A DNA stretch of 64,000 bases, taken from NCBI RefSeq assembly GCF_037176765.1, contig NC_090022.1:79014209-79078208 (forward strand), written 5' to 3'. The notes under the pieces were generated by a model, which saw nothing but the letters and a program-made list of their open reading frames with translations, was not told the origin of the DNA and searched no databases. Origin of the DNA: Anolis sagrei. Its lineage: Eukaryota > Chordata > Lepidosauria > Squamata > Anolidae. The translations under genes and the position numbers were made by a program. Of the stretch, positions 43,165 to 54,339 are shown piece after piece. Within the stretch, counting starts at the first letter, position 1. The number at the start of each line of letters is the position of its first letter.

Positions 43165-43252
43165 TAATTGTTGCCGATTTGTACACTGCCCTGAGTCGCC
43201 TTCGGGCTGAAATGGGCAGGATAAAAGTGAAGTAAATAAATAAATAAATTCA
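43165..43252 (+). mobile_element. LINE 3' tail fragment
   Basis: 'gtacactgccctgagtcgcc' then 'gggctgaaatgggcaggata' and AAGTAAATAAATAAATAAAT is an L2/CR1-group 3' end on the + strand. Confidence 0.6.
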
Positions 43253-43825
43253 GTTGTTCAATGAGAAACTCTACTAAGAGCCAAAAAGATCCCTAGAAAC
43301 TGGATGAAAGAACACAAACTGGCAGATAAAAATACATAGAAAAATAAAAATTATGCACACTGAAAGAAAACACGATGCTGCTCTGTTTTCATATATAGCA
43401 TACTAATGAAATCTCAACCCAAGGGAATCTAGTGTTGGCATGAAAGGTTTACTGAAAGGATGTGCCATGGCAGTTTAAAAAGCAGTGTTAATTAAAATAG
43501 AGGAATAAAATTAAATATCCAGCATCAGACATAACATCTTTGTTACATAAAGCTAAGCTGTCACCAGAACTGAGAAAGCTAGATTTAAAATATTATTATA
43601 GTAGGACCTCAACTTTCAAGGGGATTAGGGGTACAGGACCCATGCAAAAGTGGAAAAATCACATATTTTTAAATTTTCATTTTTTAAAAAAAATCTGATA
43701 AAACATTTATCTAGGAATATCTAGGTCCTCCTCTGGAATTTCCACTGGAAACTGACCATAAAATTCTGGTGGCAGACTTACAAATACCTAGAGAAGTATG
43801 TTATTCTTTCTAGCACTCTAAGGGC

Positions 43826-43965
43826 CTTCCACACAGCCATATAACCCAGAATATCAAGGCACAAAATCCCACAACATCTGCTTTGAACTGGAATATCTGA
43901 GTCCATACTGCCATATAATCCAGTTCAATAGGGATTGTGTACAGCTGTGTGGAAGGGGCATAGTG
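43826..43965. mobile_element. hAT-like palindromic MITE
   Basis: The ends GGGCCTTCCACACAGCCATA and 'acagctgtgtggaagggg' are inverted repeats. Internal 'gctttgaactggaatatctg' and 'tgccatataatccagttcaa' are also inverted. It is one of several copies in the window. Confidence 0.65.
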
Positions 43966-43987
43966 TCACATTGCATCGAAAGATGTA

Positions 43988-44208
43988 GATGGCATCTACA
44001 CTGTAGAATGAATGATGTTTGACACCACTTTAATTCCATTTGTCAGTGCTATGCAATCCTGGGATTTGTAATTTGGTGAAGCACCAGCCTCTTTGGCAGA
44101 GAAGACTAAAAGTCTTGTAAAATTACAACTTCCAGGTTTCCATTGCATTGAGACATGGACATTCAAGTGGTGTTAAGTTGCATTAATTCTACAATATAGA
44201 TGCAGTCT
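43988..44208. mobile_element. Palindromic MITE ('gcattaattctacagtgtag' family)
   Basis: 'gcatctacactgtagaatga' at the left and 'gttgcattaattctacaata' at the right are inverted, with the core 'gcagagaagactaaaagtct'. It lies almost directly beside the MITE at 43826-43965. Confidence 0.65.
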
Positions 44209-44664
44209 TAGAGGACCTAGAGATTCCTAGAGAGCCATATTAATAAAACCCACAAATATTCAAATCCACAAAAGCTTTACCCACAAATGTGGAAGGCCAA
44301 CTGTTTTCATAATTCCAAATAATTCAAGAGCAATATACCTCCACTTATCAGTAGTAAGTGTAAACAATAGGAAACTAACTATCTCATTACTGATGGTCTT
44401 TCAAGGGTATTTGGCCGATGCGTAAAGTAAACAGATCCTAAATACATTTGATGATGTCAGCCAGAAAAAAACACTATTGTATTAATTGCTAAACTGTACA
44501 TTAAGCCTTATGTAAACTCCACTGATGGGACTAATGTGGATTTAGACAGAATGCTGCATTTGATAAATGATACAAAGTCAATCTGATCTAGTATGGTTTC
44601 ATTTTGGATCCAAACTGGAAAATACTAAAAGAGAAGCTGCTGCCATATGCAGCTATTTGTGTGT

Positions 44665-44680
44665 CCCCCCCCCCCCCCCC
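44665..44680. repeat. Poly(C) homopolymer
   Basis: About 16 consecutive C followed by GGGG. Similar homopolymers occur at 26381 (C), 4990 (A then G) and 51907-51922 (G). Their exact length may be a sequencing artefact. Confidence 0.8.
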
Positions 44681-47276
44681 GGGGAAACTAGCTATAAACA
44701 TTACAGGCAGACTAAGAAGGCAACAGAATAAACAAAGACATATGACTATAATATGTATGTTTCTCTTTCAACAAATCACGCTTCTCCCAATGAAGAAATC
44801 ACAAGGCATATCGGCACTGTTCCAAGCCTCTGGGTGTGTGAAGTCACACCCTTAGATAATTTTTTAAAGATAGGAATGTTGTACCCAAAGGCTTCTCTTC
44901 TGCTCAGTCAGAAAAAAAGTACTGATGATTGTAACCATGTGCCCATTAACATGGGAGCAAACACATTCTGCTCAATGAGATTTACTTCTAAATACAATAG
45001 AATACAGGGAGCTAGTATGTAGCAGAAGGGTTCCTGAAAACTGCAAAAGCTTGGTTCTTGTATCTTCTGATGGATGCTTCATGCCGTATTGAGCCAAACC
45101 GAATCTTGACCCTGGGCCAATCACTATCTTTCTCAGCCTAATCTACCTCTCCTCGTTGTTGTGATGATAGAATGGGAAGGAGGAAAGCCATGTCAAGTAA
45201 TAATTAGCAATGTGCATGGCTAACCAGAAGCAGTGATATTGTGCTTTCAGGTAGAATATAGATCAGCGCAGCTCAAGGACATTTTTTCAGAAGAGAAAAC
45301 AAGAGTGTTACAGAATATGTTAACCGAATGGAGTAATAACCAGGCTTTCAAGTTGGATCATGACAAATGAGCTTCAGCGAAGTCATCAAGTTAGGAACGT
45401 ACTCAAGATTATGTTCACTACCCTTGCCTCCGATTTTGAAGTGTTCTTACTATAGCTGGATGGTTAAAAAATAGCAGCCATTTGCAAATGTTTGCATTTT
45501 CAATTATGAATTAAATACTTGCCTTTGAACCTTGGGGTTCATGAGTAAGGACTCCTGAATTCAATGGAAGTTGCTCCCAGTTAACAATGTATACAGCTGA
45601 ACCTATGTGTATTAATTGTGTGTAATGGGTGTCAATTTCATCAGTGAAAATGTAACTAACAGCAAGGCAGGATAAAAATGGATTTCAAGTAACTGGACTT
45701 TGATACAGAACACACTATCCTGCTGTCTACCTTGCCATCCTCCACATTTACGGTTTTGACTTTTGCGGATTTGATTATTCAGAGATTTGATTAAAAATAT
45801 TTTCTAGGAATCTCCAAGTGTGACTTTATAATCAACTTCCTTTTGTCATCCGGAAAGTCCTGGAGATTTTAAAAGAAAACATATCTCTAGGAATCTTTAG
45901 GTCCTCCAGGATAATTCTGTAGTCAGCTTCCAGCAGCAGTTGACCATATACTGGAAGAAGCAGATGTGTTTTCTCAGCAAATAGCAATTTCTTTATCCAG
46001 TTTCCTACTTTGCCCTAACCCCAGTGAATGTGGAGTGCTGACTGGTTCTGTAAAACAGGCTCAAAATTATCTCACTACACAGTTATTATACAATGGCTCC
46101 ATTTTATCCCCCGTAGCTTTGTGGGAGATAAAACTATGTAGTTTGGTGAGGGGTGCAGCTCTTTTGCTGAGAGTGCTAAGGGTCCCTCCCAAAACTACAA
46201 ATCCTAGGATTCCATAAAATGGAGTTATGACTTAAAAGTGAAATTGTGTGGTGTGAAATGGCCATCATTCAGCCTCTGAGTTTTAAGTGGACACTTTATA
46301 CCATAGAGCTCTTATATCTATACAGGATAATTATTTCATCTTGTAACAGCTGAATAGAGATTTACATGTACATACAACACATAAGACATTTTTAGGATGT
46401 GTTGTGTTTCCACGCATGTTATTGTTGCCTGAAAGGAATGTCCATTTGGACCAATTTAAGTTGATGGCTTTTGTCCAGCTGCTGTCATCAGGCCCTCACA
46501 TTATCTCTCAATTCGGAGGATGCTTTAATGAGATTCCTCTGTGTCCTGCATGCTTTTATTCTTCCAACTTCAACAGAGCTTTTGTTTCTGAGATCAGAGT
46601 GATTTTTTCTCGGTTGATACTTGAGAACTGAGAAATGTAATTTATACAAAGCTCAGTTCATAATGGGGTAAATTATAATTCTAGATGCTGTAGCAACAGT
46701 ATATGAGACTAGCAGGAAGACTTTTAAAAAGACTGACCAAAGTTATTCCCCCTGGAATGTGGTAAATCCCTCTGTGTGGTTTTTGCATTGGAGGATATGT
46801 TTTGGGATGAAAACGTTTTCATGAAAGACATTCTGTTAAAGGAATTTGTGCTCAAGGAGTATCCAAACTGGAAAGATTATTTGTTAAAACAGATAGGAAA
46901 ACCAGTTGCAGGAATGCCAGCACCAGCCATGCCAAATATCTATAACTGTGCCTGGCAAGAACAGTTTGTGTCCAAGAAAGGTTACATTAACATAGCAACA
47001 CAAAGCTTATAGCCTCCCACATCTCACAGATGAAAACTGGGGTATGTGGCCAAGCAATATCAGAGTGTAGTCAAGATGTCAAAGGCTATTCCTAAGGAAG
47101 AACATACAAGCAACTACAGTCACAGCTGTTTGAGTACAAAAGGAGCACAGTGAGAGAAAGAGGAAAAAAACTGGGGTATTTTCAAATCACATGAAAAGGT
47201 GAGGCAACAGAGGAATAGTTGGGACTGCCCTTGTACAACCAGGACACTGTAGGAAGGGATGTTGTTTCCTTTCTTA

Positions 47277-47606
47277 GGCCCGTCGCAAACTAGGTTTCTG
47301 CTGGAGAAATCCTTGCTAGCATGTCCCTGACGTCACGAGACTCCGCCTCTCACCCCGCCCCTTTCTCTGCCCCTTTCTCCATGCGAGCGTGGTTTTTCCT
47401 TTGCTAGGGCAGCATTGCCCGCATTTTCTCTCAGTTGGCTGAATTCAACTGAGAGAAAATGCGGGCAATGCTGCCCTAGCAAAGGAAAAACCACGCTCGC
47501 AAAGAGAAAGGGGCGGGGAAAGGGGCGGGGAGAGAGGCGCAGGCTCATGACGTCAGGGACTTGCTAGCAAGGATTTCTCCAGCAGAAACCTAGTTTGCGA
47601 CGGGCC
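47277..47606. mobile_element. PIF/Harbinger-like palindromic MITE, copy 1
   Basis: The 330-bp element begins GGCCCGTCGCAAACTAGG and ends with the complement (...TAGTTTGCGACGGGCC). It is flanked by TTA at 47274-47276 and 47607-47609, the 3-bp target typical of PIF/Harbinger. It is GC-rich and almost wholly self-complementary around GGCTGAATTCAACTGAG. It carries TGACGTCA-like CRE sites and GGGGCGGGG boxes. No coding frame. Confidence 0.85.
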
Positions 47607-47609
47607 TTA

Positions 47610-47939
47610 GAGCCGTCGCAAACTCTGTTCCTGCGAGAGAAAACCTTGCTAGCATGTCCCTGACGTCACGAGACTCCGCCTCTCACCCCGCCCCTTTCTC
47701 TGCCCCTTTCTCCATGCGAGCGTGGTTTTTCCTTTGCTAGGGCAGCATTGCCCGCATTTTCTCTCAGTTGGCTGAATTCAACTGAGAGAAAATGCGGGCA
47801 ATGCTGCCCTAGCAAAGGAAAAACCACGCTCGCAAAGAGAAAGGGGCGGAGAAAGGGGCGGGGAGAGAGGCGCAGGCTCATGACGTCAGGGACTTGCTAG
47901 CAAGGATTTCTCCAGCAGAAACCTAGTTTGCGACGGGCC
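47610..47939. mobile_element. PIF/Harbinger-like palindromic MITE, copy 2
   Basis: A second 330-bp copy starts directly after the TTA that ends copy 1 and is followed by TTA at 47940-47942. It is nearly identical to copy 1. Most differences lie in the first 30-40 bases (GAGCCGTCGCAAACTCTGTTCCTGC), where it may preserve a different terminal variant. It arose by insertion into the target of copy 1 or by local duplication. Confidence 0.85.
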
Positions 47940-48792
47940 TTAGAAACAACTACCTAGACTCCTGGATACTAGATAGACCTGTGGATCAAACTGTATTCTA
48001 CTTGGGTTTTTAGCTGTGCTGTAGCAAGTGATGCTGTTTCTATGTATCTAGCAGATTTGGGCTGTGCTGCTTCAAGAGCTTTCAGCATCATGATTTGTAA
48101 GCAGCCATCCTCAGCGCCCCTTGGCACACATTATAGATGTACTGTCAAAACCATGCCCTGAAAGTACATCTATAATTCCCTCTATTTCTTAGCAAAACCT
48201 AACTTTTTTCCACTATAGGCTGCAATCCTACAGGCACTTACTTGGAAATAAAACTCGGTCTTAACGTTTTTCAAGTAACTGCACATTATTCTTAACATAT
48301 AACATATGGGAGAAAAATGGCCATGGAAACATTCCCTTTGGCAAATACTGCAATGATTGGTATTTATTTCCCCACGTAATGAATAGCATTTACTTGTCAC
48401 TAGAGGCCTTTGGAAGTTTTTGATTTAATTGGAATTGATTTTCTTTTTCAAATTGACTTTCTATTTTTTAAATAGACTTTATTATTTTGTGACATGAATC
48501 ACAAAATAAAAAACCAAAAGTAGAAGTCGTTATTTTACTTGCTACAACCAGTGAAGGAAGCTTGGAAAGAGAAGAGATACAATCACCAATTTTAATGTTA
48601 GCATAAATCTGAAACAATGGTTTCTTAGCACAATACATTTATGACAATATATGCTTTCATTGCAAGGCAAACATATAATCACATTTTCCCAAGAGAATTT
48701 TCTACTACATGAGTTGCATCTTTCTGGATCCTATTACATGCTGTTGCTGTCCAACCGCTTTATAAATAAACTTCATGGCCAAGACCTTAGAA

Positions 48793-48926
48793 CAGGCATG
48801 GGCAAACTTCGGCCTTCCGGGTGTTTTGGACTTCAACTCCCACAATTCCTAACAGCATACCGATGGTTAGAAATTGTGGGAGTTGGGGTCCAAAATACCT
48901 GAAGGGCCAAAGGTTGCCAATACCTG
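48793..48926. mobile_element. hAT-like palindromic MITE with 8-bp target duplication
   Basis: Ends CAGGCATGGGCAAACTT and its inverted partner ...GGTTGCCAATACCTG. The flanks CCTTAGAA and TCTTAGAA form an 8-bp target duplication with one mismatch. The internal arms 'ggacttcaactcccacaat' and 'attgtgggagttggggtcc' pair. Confidence 0.75.
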
Positions 48927-49744
48927 TCTTAGAACCTGAAAGTTCATGCTATTTAAAAAAAAAAAAAAAAACAGCTAGTTTAAAGGTGCTACCACATTTT
49001 TTTTCTCCCCTTGGGTTGGGATAAGCCTAATTTTATACTTTCACACCATTGGACTAACAAACAATAATTTCACACAATCAAGTTGCTTAACTGACTCGTA
49101 TCACCTTACACAGCTCTTTGAAGGTTCATTACCAGGGTCACAATTTGCATCTTTCTGCATTCTATTACAATTCAATCCTATTGTGACAGCTATGTAAACA
49201 TACTTGTGTGTATGTGTGCCTTCAATTCACCCGTCAACTTATGCCTACCAGAAGAGCTTCATATATTTTTCTTGGGGCCCTTACACACAGCCATATAATC
49301 CAAGATATCAAGACAGACAATCCCACAATATCTTTGTTTTTGTGGATGCAAATAAAAAAGAAAAGGTGGCAGCACATTGTTGGCTCAGAGTAGAATATTA
49401 TGTACAGTTCAAAACTATCAAAAATGTATCGCACCACTTTGGTACAGGGTTTTCAAAATTACATTTTATAGCAAAAGAATGCATATCCTAAGCATGCATT
49501 TTTGATTCCTGTAAAATGCGTCCAGATGGATTTGTTACCATCTGTCCTATTAATACATACAGGGTATCCCCAAAAGGATTATATGGGGGGTTTACATTTT
49601 GACTGTTTAAACTGTGGCTTTATTAAATATTTATTACATATGTCACGTGTTTTATAATTTTTTATTAGATATGTTGTGGTTTGATGATTATGTTTTGTGC
49701 TATGTAATATTTTTGTTTACATGTTGTTCGCCAAATCCTTTATT

Positions 49745-50112
49745 ATTGTCTGGGGAGGAAGCATTTGTTATTCCTGGGGGAATCCTTTGTTATTGTCTGG
49801 GGGAATCCTTCAACAAAGGATTCCCCCAGGCAGTAACAAGCTACACCTAAAAACTGTCAGGCCAACAAATGCTAATCAAGGTGGCCAACTGAAACATTCA
49901 CACCTATCTCCAACAGACAAGAGTGCTTTCTCCCATCCTGGATTAACCACAGATATATAAACCCGATTTTCCAACAAACCCCACTACCTTTGAGGATGCC
50001 TGCCATAGATGCAGGTGAAACACCAGGAGAGAATGCTTCTAGAACATGGCCATACAGTCCGAAAAACCTACGACAACCCAGTGATTCCGGCAATGAAAGC
50101 CTTCCACAATAC
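49745..50112 (+). mobile_element. Penelope-like element 3' end (+ strand)
   Basis: 'aaaggattcccccaggcag' and 'gctaatcaaggtggccaact' continue through 'cacagatatataaacccg' to AAAGCCTTCCACAAT. This parallels the piece at 63260-63562. The first 60 bases include an inverted copy of the 'gattcccccagg' segment, giving a small foldback at 49775-49830. Confidence 0.6.
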
Positions 50113-50427
50113 ATTATTATTATTAGATACACAATAAGATTAGTACACAGAAAACAAGATCGCTATGTTGGCTTTTGTATTCGATCACACACATTGGACA
50201 CTTCCCAAGTGTCTATGGCTGTGTGATGTATGGGCAAACAATGCGTGCAGATCCAAGTTGGGTGGCATTTTGCAGACGACAGATGGTAATTTTGTCAACA
50301 CCAATTGTTTTTAAGTGCAGGCCAAGGTCTTTACGCACTGCACCTAGTGTGCCAATCAGCACTGGAACCACCTTGACTGGCTTGTGCCAGAGTCTTTGCA
50401 GTTCGATCTTTAAATCCATAATAATAA

Positions 50428-50458
<31 letters not shown>

Positions 50459-50461
50459 AAA
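50113..50461 (-). mobile_element. LINE 3' fragment with restriction-like endonuclease C-terminus (R4/R2-like), bounded by TTA and AAT/AAG repeats
   Basis: The minus strand from 50419 encodes MDLKIELQRLWHKPVKVVPV, then GTLGAVRKDL and GSARIVCPY. This is the C-terminal signature of LINEs with a restriction-like endonuclease, such as R4/Dong. It is bordered by ATTATTATTA at 50113 and (AAT)n(AAG)n at 50419-50461, which agrees with the TAA-repeat target preference of Dong-type elements. Family assigned from memory. Confidence 0.55.
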
Positions 50462-50479
50462 AGAGCCCCATTCAGCCTG

Positions 50480-51068
50480 ATTATCTGGTGGTGTCTGCCT
50501 CCTTCTTTCTTCCCTCCCTCCTTCACTCTCTTTCTACTTCCCTCCCTCCCTTTCTCCCCTTCCTCCTTCCCTTCCTCCCTTCCTATTTCCCTTCCTTTTT
50601 CCTTCCTCCATACTTCCCCTTCCTTCCTTTTTCCTTTCCCCTTAATTCCTCCTTTCCTCCCTCCCTCCCTACTTCCTTCCTCCCTACTACTGCCTTCCCT
50701 TCCTACTTCCCCTTCCTTCCTCCTTCCCTTCCTTCCTACTTCCCCCTTCCTTCCTCCTTCCCTTCCTTTTTCCTTTCCCCTTCATTCCTCCCTCCCTCCT
50801 TCACTCTCTTTCTACTTCCCTCCCTCCCTTTCTCCCCTTCCTTCTTCCCTCCCTTCCTACTTCCCCCTTCTTTCCTCCTTCCCTTCCTTCTTTTCTCTCC
50901 CTTCTTCCTTCCTTCCTCCCTACTGCCTTCCCTCCTCCTTCCCCTTCCTTCCTCCTTCCCTTCCTTTTTCTTTCCCCCTTCCCTTAATTTTTCCTTCCTC
51001 CTTCCCTTCCTTCCTACTTCCCCCTTCCTTTCCTTTTTCCTTCCTCCTTTCCTCCCTCCCTCCCTTCC
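50480..51068 (+). repeat. Polypyrimidine (CCTT/CCCT) tract upstream of a CpG island
   Basis: Nearly 590 bases of almost pure C and T on the + strand, with very few purines. Units such as CCTT, CCCT and CTTCC vary, and a longer block is repeated: the stretch starting CTTCACTCTC at 50521 recurs at 50799, an offset of 278 bases. Long open frames on both strands here are artefacts of composition (Pro/Ser/Phe/Leu one way, Glu/Gly/Arg/Lys the other). Such tracts can adopt triplex (H-DNA) structure. Confidence 0.9.
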
Positions 51069-51530
51069 CAGCCCCGACTTTGTTTCGGCGGCGGCGGCGT
51101 CCTGCGCATGCGCCGTGTCCTCCTCCTCCTCCTCCGGCGGTGGTGGCAGTGGCGGAGGGGGCCGCGCAGGAGGCGCAAAACGCCAAGGCGCCAGGCGTCC
51201 TCTCCTCCTCCTCCTCCTCCCCGCCCTCCCCCTCCCGCTCCTGGGGCCATGGCTGCCCGTTAATGGCGGAGGCAGAGCCCGCTCGGACGGCGACGGCAAT
51301 GGTGCCCAGGAGGGCCCACCTGGAGCCGCGGCGGCTTGGAGGCAGGGAGCCGCGGCCGCTGCTTTAGGAGGACGAAGAGGGAGGCAGGCGGGCAAGGAAG
51401 GAAGGAAGGAAGGAGGGAGGGAGGGAGGGAGGCGGGGAGCCAAGCAGGCGGCTGCAGCCCCCTCCTCCGCCTCCTCCTCCTCCTCCTCGGCTGGGGCGGA
51501 GGCCAGGTGAGAAGCAAGGGCCCTTCCCCT
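51069..51530 (+). promoter_or_regulatory. CpG island with probable noncoding first exon, candidate RNF145
   Basis: A dense CpG block contains a perfect NRF1-type site (TGCGCATGCGCC, 51103-51114), no TATA box, and a good + strand donor CCAG/GTGAGAAG at 51507. I read it as promoter plus a 5' exon ending at 51506. It contains two upstream ATGs with short frames: ATG at 51249 (4 codons) and ATG at 51263 (34 codons, MAEAEPARTATAMV...). In mammals RNF145, an ER multi-pass RING ubiquitin ligase, is divergent from UBLCP1. This position and strand fit, but no RNF145 coding exon is visible before 64000, so the name is inference. Confidence 0.6.
51263..51367 (+). CDS. Short upstream ORF in the CpG-island exon (34 codons)
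   Basis: ATGGCGG at 51263 sits in a fair Kozak context and reads MAEAEPARTATAMVPRRA... to TAG at 51365-51367, wholly inside the predicted noncoding exon. A four-codon frame precedes it (51249, MAAR stop). They may act as translation-damping uORFs, or be chance in GC-rich DNA. I know of no matching protein. Confidence 0.25.
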   Translation: MAEAEPARTATAMVPRRAHLEPRRLGGREPRPLL

Positions 51531-52095
51531 GGGTTGCAAGAGACACCCCCCACTTCCCCGAGCATGGCGTCTTCCATCCTCTCTCCCCTCTTTCCTTCCT
51601 TCCTCGCAGGCCTTTCTTTCCAGGTTTGCCCCTTCTGGACGCGCCCCTCTTTGCCCCCCACTCTCCTCCTCCTCCTCCTCTTCTCCCCTCTCTACCTTCC
51701 CGCTCAAAGGGGCGCCTTGGCTGCCTGGCCCTTCCTCCCACTCACTCCCCCATTGAATAATGAGGCGCCCTCCCCACCCCCCTCCCCAAAGGCGCCTTCT
51801 AGTCCTGAACTCCCCCTTCCCCATAGATGCGTGCTGGGAAGTCCCCTCCCTCCTTCCTTCCTCCCCCTCCGGGGTTACTCGAGTTCAAACGCAGCTGAAC
51901 TCAGCGGGGGGGGGGGGGGGGGCTCAAAGCGGGGAGGGGGTATTTTGCAGCAAATACTCACTGGAAAAGTCTTGGGTGACTGTCAGGAGTGGGAAGGGGG
52001 AGAAGTACAGAGAGAGGAGGAAATCTCTCTTCCTAGTGGTTGTGAGTTGAAGGGGGGGGGGTTACTTTAATTTTGCAGCAAATATACTATTGATT

Positions 52096-52360
52096 GGGTT
52101 GTTGTAATTTTTGGGACTATATGGCCATGTTCCAGAAGCATTCTCTCCGGACGTTTCGCCTGCATCTATGGCAGGCATCCTCAGAGGTTGGGACAGCCAT
52201 GGGCCCTTTCCTTTTAACCACTCAGCCAGTTAGGAAGGGGCCTGAGGCAGTCACAACCTCTGAGGATGCCTGCCATAGATGCAGGCTTCTGGAACATGGC
52301 CATACAGCCCCAAAAACCTATAACAACCCAGTAATTCCAACCATGAAAGCCTTCGACAAT
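52096..52360. mobile_element. Inverted pair of Penelope-like terminal sequences with an inserted fragment
   Basis: 'gactatatggccatgttcca' to 'catctatggcaggcatcctc' on the left is mirrored by 'gaggatgcctgccatagatg' to AGCCTTCGACAAT on the right. Between them is a short stretch, 'gggccctttccttttaacca' ... 'aggaaggggcctgaggc', itself inverted and like the inner part of the hAT-like MITE at 37945. Confidence 0.6.
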
Positions 52361-52616
52361 ACTATCGCTTAATTGAAAAAGTATTAAAAGTGTGTGGAGA
52401 AATGTGTAATTTCCAAAGAAAGTGGGGTCCTGATTTGAGTTGGGGGTGCTCACTTTCCAGAGAGAAAGTGGCCTGGACAATCTGCCTCTCTCCACCAGGG
52501 TGTCGTTTTAGTGCCATTGGAAGAAGGATAGATGTGACCCCTCTGTTTTGGGTTTTGTAAATGCCTTGGCTTGTTTTCATAGTTTTTTTCACTTTCAGTA
52601 GAGAGACCCTTCGCAA

Positions 52617-52945
52617 ATGGAGGTAAAGGTTTCCCCTCAACATTAAGTCTAATCATGCCCGATTCTGGGGGTGATACTCATCTCCATTTCTAAGCCCAAG
52701 AGCTGGCATTGTCCATAGACACCTACACGGTCATGTGGCCAGCATGACTGCACGGAGCGCTATTACCTTCCCACATAAGTGGTTCCTATCTATCTACTCA
52801 CATTTGCATGTTTTTGAACTGCTAGGCTGGCAGAAGCTGGGGCTAACAGCAGGAGCTCACCCCGCTCCCAGATTCAAACCTCCAACCTTTCAGTCAGCAA
52901 GTTCAGCTCAGCGATTTAACCTGCTGCACTACCGGGGACTCCTCT
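52617..52945 (-). mobile_element. tRNA-derived SINE (minus strand)
   Basis: On the minus strand the element starts near GTAGTGCAGCAGGTTAAATCGC (A-box-like), then 'ggttggaggtttgaatctgg' (B-box-like). The body is shared with 19976-20306 ('gcatgactgcacggagcgct'). It ends at the TAAAGGTTTCCCCT side. Somewhat older than the copy at 20 kb. Confidence 0.75.
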
Positions 52946-53778
52946 AGGGATGCCTTAATGCCAATTTTGGGCTTTGTAAACATTAGGGCTTGCTATTCCC
53001 TTGCATCCTTTTTACCATTGTGCTTTGTTTACATTCTGACCAGAGTTGTAGAGGTGTGGAAACCCTCATCCCTAGAAGCCAAGGAGAGCTAATAAAATGC
53101 CAAAACCATAGGGAAAGGTTGTCCTTTCAAGAAAGAGCGGTGTCTCCTCCCCTCCTCCTGCCAAATTTGTTCAGTTTCAGGGCCCTGGAAGCTCCCTGCG
53201 AGAAAGAGAGGAGGAGAGGGGCTCCTCCATGGGACCAAAACCCAAGGCTTATGTAAGGCTCCCTGTCCCGTCTCTCAGCCTGAAGAGCAGGGCACTCTGC
53301 TTGGGCATCTCTCTTCTGCCACCCATTTGAATTATTTGATAAATGCCTCATTTCCCCTGTAACACTTTGGGGAGTAATTTCCCCCTGGGACTGCAGATGG
53401 GTTGCATTTCCCAAGTGTGTTTTTGACAGCTAGGTAGTTTCTGAAATCTGTCTCCATATCAGGTATGACTTTGTCCCTCTGATAAGAAAGAGAGAGATGT
53501 GCAAAGGGGATGGACTGGTTTGGAAGAAAAACGGACTTAACAGATATAATTTTTCACATACTTCAGCATTTTTTAAAAAAAAATATGTGGGTGGGCTTTT
53601 GTTTCTGCTCCCGTACAAAATTTAGATCTCTTGCTCTCTCCCATGTTTATAAGGTGGTATAATTCTACCTGTCGTACCATTTTTTTTGAAATGGAGCTAG
53701 GTTCAACATTTAAGTCGCACTATTAAGCAAAACAGAGGTAAAATTATTTGTTTACTATATTGACATCTAAAATAATAG

Positions 53779-54053
53779 GGTTTTTTTGGTCGTGTCAGGA
53801 GCAACTTGAGAAACTGCAAGTCGCTTCTGGTGTGAGAGAATTGGTCGTTTGCAAGGATGTTGCCCAGGGGACGCCTGGATGGTTTGATGTTTTTATCATC
53901 CTTTTTTGGGAGGCTTCTCTCATGTCCCTGCATGAGGAGCTGGAGCTGATAGAGGGAGCTCATCCGCCTCTCCCTGGATTCGAACCTACGACCTGTCGGT
54001 CTTCAGTCCTGCCGGAACACGGGTTTAACCCACTGCGCCACCGGGGGCTCCCA
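53779..54053 (-). mobile_element. tRNA-derived SINE, second subfamily, with target duplication
   Basis: The minus strand begins GGTGGCGCAGTGGGTTAAAC and has the B box GGTTCGAATCC. The body is 'ggacatgagagaagcctccc' and the end is rich in A (T on +). TAAAATAATAG is duplicated at 53768-53778 and 54054-54064. The body differs from 19976-20306, so the two are separate SINE subfamilies with a shared tRNA head. Confidence 0.85.
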
Positions 54054-54339
54054 TAAAATAATAGTTAATATTTTATAATGCTAGGTGCTGTACTGCAGAA
54101 GTTATGTTAATATGCCTCTAGGTTTTTCTACAGAATATAAAGCTGCATTTCTGAATACACCTTCCTAAATGTAAATCCATTACATATATTGGAAAATGAG
54201 ATCCTTAGTTTTGCTTGCCTTGTTCAGATCTGTAGAAAATAAACAAAATTGTAATAAGAAAATGGTTGCTTAACTTTTTAACTTTTTCCTAATTGTGGTT
54301 AGGGTATGCTGCTAGTTGTGGCCTAAATTCTATAAAGGC

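Noticed and set aside
48130-48176. Short perfect hairpin with 14-base arms, microRNA-like
   Set aside because: The arms are too short for a microRNA precursor, and the 19-base loop leaves no stable stem beyond them.
50488-51824. Open frames of about 340 and 360 codons on opposite strands
   Set aside because: They arise from the polypyrimidine tract and GC-rich island. Composition is low-complexity Pro/Ser/Phe/Leu or Glu/Gly/Arg/Lys with no domain.
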